DNA of 10,208 nucleotides, taken from the NCBI GenBank assembly GCA_035504175.1, contig DATJSJ010000297.1, forward strand, positions 1-10,208. Direction: 5' to 3'. Below, piece after piece: positions 6,509 through 10,208 of the stretch. Position 1 is the first letter of the stretch. Each line of letters begins with the position of its first letter. Below the pieces are notes generated by a model. The model searched no databases and was not told where the DNA came from. It saw nothing but the letters and a program-made list of their open reading frames with translations. The position numbers and the translations under genes are program-made. Source of the stretch: DATJSJ01 sp035504175. Lineage in GTDB: Bacteria; Pseudomonadota; Alphaproteobacteria; Acetobacterales; Acetobacteraceae.

Positions 6509-7315
6509 ATGCGCATCCGCGCCGGATACGAGATTGCCTACGACTGCCCGCAGCCGACGCCGATGCTGCTGATGCTGAGCGTCCACCCGTCGCGCCTGGG
6601 CGATCTCGAAACCCGACACGCAATCACCATCGACCCGCCGCTCGGCGCCGGCGAGTACAGGGACGGGTTCGGCAACATCTGCACCCGCGTGCTCGTGCCG
6701 CCGGGCCGCACGGTGTTCGCCACCGATTTCGTGATCCGCGATTCCGGCGCGCCGGATCCGGTCGTGCCGGAGGCCGCGCAGCTTCCGGTGGAAGCGCTGC
6801 CCGACGACGCGCTCGTCTACCTGCTGGGAAGCCGGTATTGCGAAACCGACCGGCTCTCCGAGACCGCCTGGACGCTGTTCGGCAACACACCACAGGGTTG
6901 GCCGCGGGTGCAGGCGATCTGCGACTACGTGCACGAGCGCATCGCCTTCGGCTATGAGCACGCCCGCCCCACCCGCACCGCCTACGAGGCCTTCGTCGAG
7001 CAGCGGGGCGTGTGCCGCGACTTCGCCCATCTCGCGGTCACCTTCTGCCGCTGCATGAACATTCCGGCGCGCTATTGCACCGGCTATCTCGGCGATATCG
7101 GCGTTCCGCCCGTGGACGCGCCGATGGATTTCAGTGCCTGGTTCGACGTCTTCCTCGGCGGCTCCTGGCATACGTTCGATGCCCGCCACAACCGGCCGCG
7201 GATCGGGCGCATCCTGATGGCGCGGGGCCGCGATGCGACCGACGTCGCCATGGCGACGACGTTCGGTCCTTGCGCGCTGGCGGGTTTCCGGGTCGTCACC
7301 GACGCGCTTGCCTGA
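6509..7315 (+). CDS. Transglutaminase-like family protein, catalytic His replaced by Ser
   Basis: A 268-residue protein of the same superfamily but a different sub-family. The N-terminus (MRIRAGYEIAYDCPQPTPMLLML) leads into a beta-rich domain. The core has Cys169 in RGVCRDFAHLAVTFCRCMN and Asp224 in HTFDARHNRPRIGR. Where the His of the usual HAW motif is expected, the sequence reads DFSAWFDVF, with Ser209 in its place. His221 (SWHTFD) is nearby but out of register. The ending GRDATDVAMATTFGP is a familiar block of this sub-family. It is preceded by GGAGGGG (6497-6503), 5 bases before the ATG, the best ribosome site in the pair. It lies 13 bases after the triad-complete partner. The two might act as a complex, or this one could be a non-catalytic or differently catalytic subunit. 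I cannot exclude that Ser is normal for this sub-family. No signal peptide. Confidence 0.92.
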   Translation: MRIRAGYEIAYDCPQPTPMLLMLSVHPSRLGDLETRHAITIDPPLGAGEYRDGFGNICTRVLVPPGRTVFATDFVIRDSGAPDPVVPEAAQLPVEALPDDALVYLLGSRYCETDRLSETAWTLFGNTPQGWPRVQAICDYVHERIAFGYEHARPTRTAYEAFVEQRGVCRDFAHLAVTFCRCMNIPARYCTGYLGDIGVPPVDAPMDFSAWFDVFLGGSWHTFDARHNRPRIGRILMARGRDATDVAMATTFGPCALAGFRVVTDALA

Positions 7316-7326
7316 CCCGTGACCGC

Positions 7327-7398
7327 GTGTCCCCGCCGCTGCGGGGCATGGCGCCGGCGTCAATTGTATGCAAGATGCGGCCCCATCACCGGGGACAC
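7327..7398 (+). repeat. Overlapping inverted repeats in the leader of the EF-hand gene
   Basis: Three pairings are possible and exclude each other. CCCCGC (7331-7336) pairs with GCGGGG (7341-7346), loop of 4. GTGTCCCC (7327-7334) pairs perfectly with GGGGACAC (7391-7398). CCCC (7381-7384) pairs with GGGG (7391-7394). The first could serve as a T-less terminator for the transglutaminase pair. The other two would hide the GGGGA that is the only ribosome-site candidate for the ATG at 7406. Confidence 0.35.
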
Positions 7399-7405
7399 AC
7401 CGTCG

Positions 7406-7711
7406 ATGCGCGCACTGATCCTGGCAGCCGGCCTCGCCGTGGGCCCGATCCTTCCCGCCGCCGCCCAGATGAACGGACACGACATTCCGTTCGCCCTGCT
7501 GGACCAGCAGCACACGGGCCGGGTGACGTTCGAACAGTACCGCGGTACGGTGTTGAAGCTGGTCGAGCACAAGGGCGGCCGCCCCGCCCAGTTTGCGCAG
7601 AACCATCCGGCGGCGTTCGACGCCATGCTGAAGAAGCGGTTCGATGCGATCGATACCAAGAAGCAAGGATACATCGACGCCGAGGAATGGGCGAACCGGC
7701 CGCGCAACTGA
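7406..7711 (+). CDS. Small secreted EF-hand-like protein
   Basis: A 101-residue protein with a signal peptide (MRALILAAGLAVGPILPAAA, cleavage near residue 20) and two EF-hand-like loops. Loop 1, DQQHTGRVTFEQ (33-44), lacks the acidic residues at positions 3 and 12. Loop 2, DTKKQGYIDAEE (83-94), keeps Asp1, Gly6, Ile8 and Glu12 but has Lys at position 3. Calcium binding is therefore doubtful for loop 1 and weak for loop 2. It is probably periplasmic. ATG 7406 is chosen over the upstream GTG at 7319 because it puts the signal peptide at the N-terminus. Its ribosome site (GGGGA, 7391-7395) is 10 bases away and lies in an inverted repeat. It stands about 90 bases after the transglutaminase pair and may or may not share their transcript. 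Role unknown. Confidence 0.85.
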   Translation: MRALILAAGLAVGPILPAAAQMNGHDIPFALLDQQHTGRVTFEQYRGTVLKLVEHKGGRPAQFAQNHPAAFDAMLKKRFDAIDTKKQGYIDAEEWANRPRN

Positions 7712-7748
7712 GCGACGCGTGAGGCTGCATCCCCGGGACCGGCTGCAA

Positions 7749-7771
7749 CGCGCCGGCAGGGTGCCGGCGCG
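7749..7771 (+). terminator. Strong GC hairpin between EF-hand and DUF302 genes
   Basis: A perfect 10-base stem (CGCGCCGGCA and its complement) with a GGG loop lies 38 bases after the EF-hand stop. It is by far the most stable local hairpin seen in the gap. There is no T tract, so it may be a T-less terminator or an RNA-stabilising structure. It ends 16 bases before the purine-rich ribosome site of the DUF302 gene. Confidence 0.4.
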
Positions 7772-7798
7772 AGCGCCCCGCGGAACAGGGAGGGAGAG

Positions 7799-8191
7799 GT
7801 GGAAGGCTTGATCGAACACGTCGCCGATGCCGGGTTCGAGGCCACGCTCGATCGGCTGGTCGGCGCGATCGAGGGCGCCGGCATGACCGTCTTCGCCCGC
7901 ATCGATCACGCCGCCGGGGCGCGGGAGGCGGGCATGGCCATGCCGCCGACCACGGTATTGCTCTACGGCAATCCACGCGGCGGCACCCCGATCATGCTGG
8001 CTGCACCGCAGACCGCGCTCGACCTGCCGCTCAGGGTGCTCGTGCGCGAGGGAGCGGACGGTCGGACGATGGTCGGCTTTCACCCGGTCGCACCGATGCT
8101 GCGCGCGGCCGGCGTGCCCGAAGAGCTGGCCACGCGGCTGGAGCCGGCGCAGCGTCTGCTGCTGCAGGCGATTGGCGGCCGCCCTTCATGA
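7799..8191 (+). CDS. DUF302 domain-containing protein
   Basis: A 130-residue protein matching DUF302 over its whole length. The mark of the family is the block TTVLLYGNPRGGTPIM (residues 51-66), preceded by the GMTVFARIDHAAGAREAG segment and followed by LDLPLRVLVRE. DUF302 proteins are small, often found alone, and of unknown molecular function. There is no signal peptide or membrane helix, so it is probably cytoplasmic. GTG 7799 is taken as start because a purine-rich ribosome site (AGGGAGGGAG) runs up to it; TTG 7808 is an alternative that loses three residues. The gene ends in the palindrome TCATGA at 8186-8191, where its TGA stop overlaps the stop of the convergent M23 gene on the other strand. 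No regulatory role is implied by that overlap alone. Confidence 0.88.
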   Translation: MEGLIEHVADAGFEATLDRLVGAIEGAGMTVFARIDHAAGAREAGMAMPPTTVLLYGNPRGGTPIMLAAPQTALDLPLRVLVREGADGRTMVGFHPVAPMLRAAGVPEELATRLEPAQRLLLQAIGGRPS

Positions 8192-8665
8192 GCAGCGTGG
8201 CAGCCTGAGCCACAGATCCGGATCGACGGGCTGACCGCCGACCAGCATCTCGAAGAACACATGCGTACCATAGGTGATGCCGGTGCGGCCGACCCGGCCC
8301 AGCGGATCGCCGGCGGCCACCACGCGCTTCCCCTCCGCGAGCGCCGGCACCACGCTGCCGAGATGCGCATACAGCGTCTGATAGCCGGAATGCTGCAGCA
8401 CCACCCACAACCCGCCGATGCCCATGCGCCGGATCGCCAGCACCCGGCCGGCGGCGGCGGCGCGGATGATCGCACCGGCCGGCGCCGGGATGTCGATGCC
8501 GCGATGGAACCCGGCCGGTGCGTGCGGGCCGACCGCATGCCGCCAGCCGAACGGCGAGGAAACACAGGCGGGCGTGACCGGCGGACGCAGCGCCGGTGCC
8601 TGCGGCGACGGCGCGGCGCCCAAGCCGGCGATCGCCGCGGCCCCCGCGAGAACGGCACGGATCAT
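8186..8665 (-). CDS. Secreted M23/LytM-like peptidase domain protein, HxH motif altered
   Basis: A 159-residue protein with a signal peptide (MIRAVLAGAAAIAGLGAA) followed by a compact M23 (lysostaphin/LytM) domain. Such enzymes cut peptide bonds in peptidoglycan in the periplasm. The first metal motif is intact: His54 and Asp58 in GFHRGIDIPAPAG. His101 in YAHLGSV is also kept. The last motif, normally HLHFE, reads THVFFE: His135 is present but the second His, a zinc ligand in LytM, is Phe137. The protein may therefore be inactive, as in LytM-type activators such as EnvC and NlpD, or may use another ligand. It is short and lacks the coiled coil or LysM of those activators. The ATG overlaps the stop of the solute-binding protein gene (ATGA, 8665-8662), so translation is probably coupled. 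Its own stop overlaps that of the convergent DUF302 gene. Confidence 0.9.
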   Translation of the reverse strand: MIRAVLAGAAAIAGLGAAPSPQAPALRPPVTPACVSSPFGWRHAVGPHAPAGFHRGIDIPAPAGAIIRAAAAGRVLAIRRMGIGGLWVVLQHSGYQTLYAHLGSVVPALAEGKRVVAAGDPLGRVGRTGITYGTHVFFEMLVGGQPVDPDLWLRLPRCS

Positions 8666-10161
8666 CGCCAATGCGCGAGGAAGAAGCGCGGCAGCTCGTC
8701 CGGATAGGCGGTGAAATCGAGATCCTGCACCATCGCGTAAGTGGTCACGTTGGTGTTCAGCGGCAGCCAGTACGCCTGCGCCGTGATGCGGTGGATCGCC
8801 TGCGAGTAGGCGAGCCGGCGACGGTCCGGATCGGTCGTGGCATCCCCGGCCTGCACCAGCTTCTCCAGCTCCGGATCGCGGGCATAGTCGTCCGGGCCAC
8901 CGCCGAAGAAATAGGGAAAGATCGCCGAGACGTCGTTGATCGAATAACTGCCCCAGCTGCCGAGCCAGAGCGGCGCCTGTCCCGCTTCCGCCCGCCGCAC
9001 CGCCTGCCCGGTCGGCAATTGCACGATCCGCGCATCGATGCCGATCGCCTGCAGGTAGCCCGCGATCGCCTTGCTCCATTGCGGCAGGATGTACGAGACG
9101 AGCTCGGTCTTGAACCCGTCGGGATACCCCGCGTCGGCGAGAAGCTGCCGCGCTTTCGCCGGATCGTAGGGATAGCGAACCGCCGCCGCCTCGTCGCAGC
9201 CGAACTGCGACGGATAGCACGGCGCATATAGAACCCGCGCGCCGTCGCCCACCACCTGACGCACGAAAGCGGCGCGGTCGATCGCCTGCCAGATCGCCTG
9301 CCGCACCTTGAGTTGCTTCATCGGATCGTCCGGGCCGCTGCGCCCCGCGGCATCGAGACTGAGATAGCCGATGCGCATGCTCTCTTGCGTCAGCGCCCGC
9401 AGCTCAGGGTGGCTGTCGATCGTGGTGAGCGCGTCGGGATTGAGCATCCAGATCCAGTCGGCGCGGCCGCCGAGCAGATCGGCGAGCTCGGCATTCGCAT
9501 CAGCCACCTCACGGATGACGATGCGACGGATCGCCGGCCGGCCTTTGGGTCCGTTGAAATACCCGTCATAGCGCTCGAGATCGATCTCCCTGGTGCCGTC
9601 CACGCGGGTGATGCGGTACGGACCGGTGCCGATCGGTGCCTGGGCATATGCGGCAGCACCGACCCGCTCGCGATAGCCCTTCGGCAAGATCGGCACCACC
9701 ATGGCGAGATATTCGAGCGCCGCGGGGAAGACGCGCTTGAGGCGGATGCGCACATGATCGGCGTCGATCTTCTCCGCCCCCTGCAGAAAGGCGAAGTTGG
9801 TCGGGACAGAGACGCGCGGATCGTGCAGCGCGGTCTCGATCGTATAGACGACGTCGTCGGCGCTGAAGGGGCTGCCATCCTGGAAAGTGACACCCTGGCG
9901 CAGCGTGAATTCCAGCGCCGTGTCGTTGACGTATTTCCACGAGGTCGCAAGCTGCGGCCGCAGCTCGAAGGTCGCCGGGTCGCGATAAATCAGCGTGTCC
10001 CAGGCCTGATGCGCCAATACCAGGCCGGTGCGAAGCGAGTTGTAATAGGGGTCCACGTCGGGAACGGCGTCACGCCAGGAGACGCGCAGCGTGTCGGCGG
10101 ATTTCTGGGCAAGCGCGGGGGTCGCTACAGCGAGCAGCAACAGCACGCACCAAATTCGCAT
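8662..10161 (-). CDS. ABC transporter substrate-binding protein, family 5 (peptide/nickel type)
   Basis: A 499-residue periplasmic protein of the SBP_bac_5 family (DppA/OppA-like), full length. The signal peptide is MRIWCVLLLLAVATPALA with cleavage near residue 18; there is no lipobox, so it is soluble. Family blocks include RPQLATSWKYVND, LRQGVTFQDGSPFSADDVVY, APIGTGPYRIT, VRQAIWQAIDRAAFV, PYDPAKARQLLADAGYPDG and the C-terminal AYWLPLN. The substrate could be a peptide or glutathione-like compound; it cannot be told from sequence alone. The ATG at 10161 has GGAG 11 bases before it. No permease or ATPase gene follows. The next gene is the M23-like protein, overlapping by 4 bases. The matching transporter genes may lie upstream beyond the G run, or the protein may serve a transporter elsewhere. 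Confidence 0.94.
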   Translation of the reverse strand: MRIWCVLLLLAVATPALAQKSADTLRVSWRDAVPDVDPYYNSLRTGLVLAHQAWDTLIYRDPATFELRPQLATSWKYVNDTALEFTLRQGVTFQDGSPFSADDVVYTIETALHDPRVSVPTNFAFLQGAEKIDADHVRIRLKRVFPAALEYLAMVVPILPKGYRERVGAAAYAQAPIGTGPYRITRVDGTREIDLERYDGYFNGPKGRPAIRRIVIREVADANAELADLLGGRADWIWMLNPDALTTIDSHPELRALTQESMRIGYLSLDAAGRSGPDDPMKQLKVRQAIWQAIDRAAFVRQVVGDGARVLYAPCYPSQFGCDEAAAVRYPYDPAKARQLLADAGYPDGFKTELVSYILPQWSKAIAGYLQAIGIDARIVQLPTGQAVRRAEAGQAPLWLGSWGSYSINDVSAIFPYFFGGGPDDYARDPELEKLVQAGDATTDPDRRRLAYSQAIHRITAQAYWLPLNTNVTTYAMVQDLDFTAYPDELPRFFLAHWR

Positions 10162-10190
10162 GGCCGTTCTTGCTCCGGCACAGGAAGGAA

Positions 10191-10208
10191 GGGGGGGGGG
10201 GGGGGGGG
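10191..10208. other. Terminal poly-G run, likely assembly or sequencing artefact
   Basis: The last 18 bases are all G and reach the end of the window, after a purine stretch (GGAAGGAA). Such tails are typical of dark-cycle G calls in two-colour short-read chemistry at a contig end. A real G tract cannot be ruled out. The promoter of the solute-binding protein gene should lie here or beyond, so it cannot be described. Confidence 0.75.

Noticed and set aside
6461..8083. Long minus-strand open frame antisense to the second transglutaminase and EF-hand genes
   Set aside because: Composition is that of a GC shadow; the plus strand carries recognisable proteins with good ribosome sites.

Overview
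The window is GC-rich and densely coded. Codon use, the short RNase D without an HRDC domain, an EF-hand secretory protein and a DUF302 protein suggest an alphaproteobacterium, perhaps of the Acetobacteraceae. That placement is inference from gene style, since no marker gene is present. The last 18 bases are an unbroken G run that looks like a contig end with a sequencing artefact.

Layout, left to right. Position 1 falls inside a transglutaminase-like gene (only its C-terminal third is seen), followed by a zinc-ribbon metallopeptidase at 646-1764. A promoter-like site precedes a complete tRNA-Leu(CAG) at 2027-2113. Only 32 bases later the RNase D gene (rnd) begins, ending almost back to back with a convergent EmrE-type small multidrug transporter (2808-3149, minus). 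A leader of about 300 bases separates the transporter from a secreted endonuclease/exonuclease/phosphatase-fold protein. This protein has no ATG, GTG or TTG upstream of its signal peptide. It is followed after 27 bases by a PPK2-family polyphosphate:nucleotide phosphotransferase (4399-5298). A second transglutaminase locus (5575-6495 and 6509-7315) forms a tight two-gene unit. After it come a small secreted EF-hand protein (7406-7711) and a DUF302 protein (7799-8191). The right end is a minus-strand pair: a family 5 extracellular solute-binding protein (8662-10161) whose stop codon overlaps the start of a secreted M23/LytM-like protein (8186-8665).

How they may work together. Three transglutaminase-like papain-fold proteins plus a COG4307-type zinc peptidase recall the bacterial clusters of transglutaminase, alpha-E and circularly permuted ATP-grasp genes, which comparative genomics has linked to peptide synthesis or modification. 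The alpha-E and ATP-grasp partners are not in the window and may lie to the left of position 1. The solute-binding protein and LytM-like protein point to periplasmic peptide or cell-wall work.

Most genes are ordinary members of known families. The main oddities are the missing start codon of the 3.5 kb nuclease, a transglutaminase with Ser where the catalytic His is expected, an M23 protein lacking the second His of its HxH motif, the tRNA-rnd arrangement, and a few inverted repeats in leaders. I see no CRISPR array, insertion sequence, prophage or clear new defence system.
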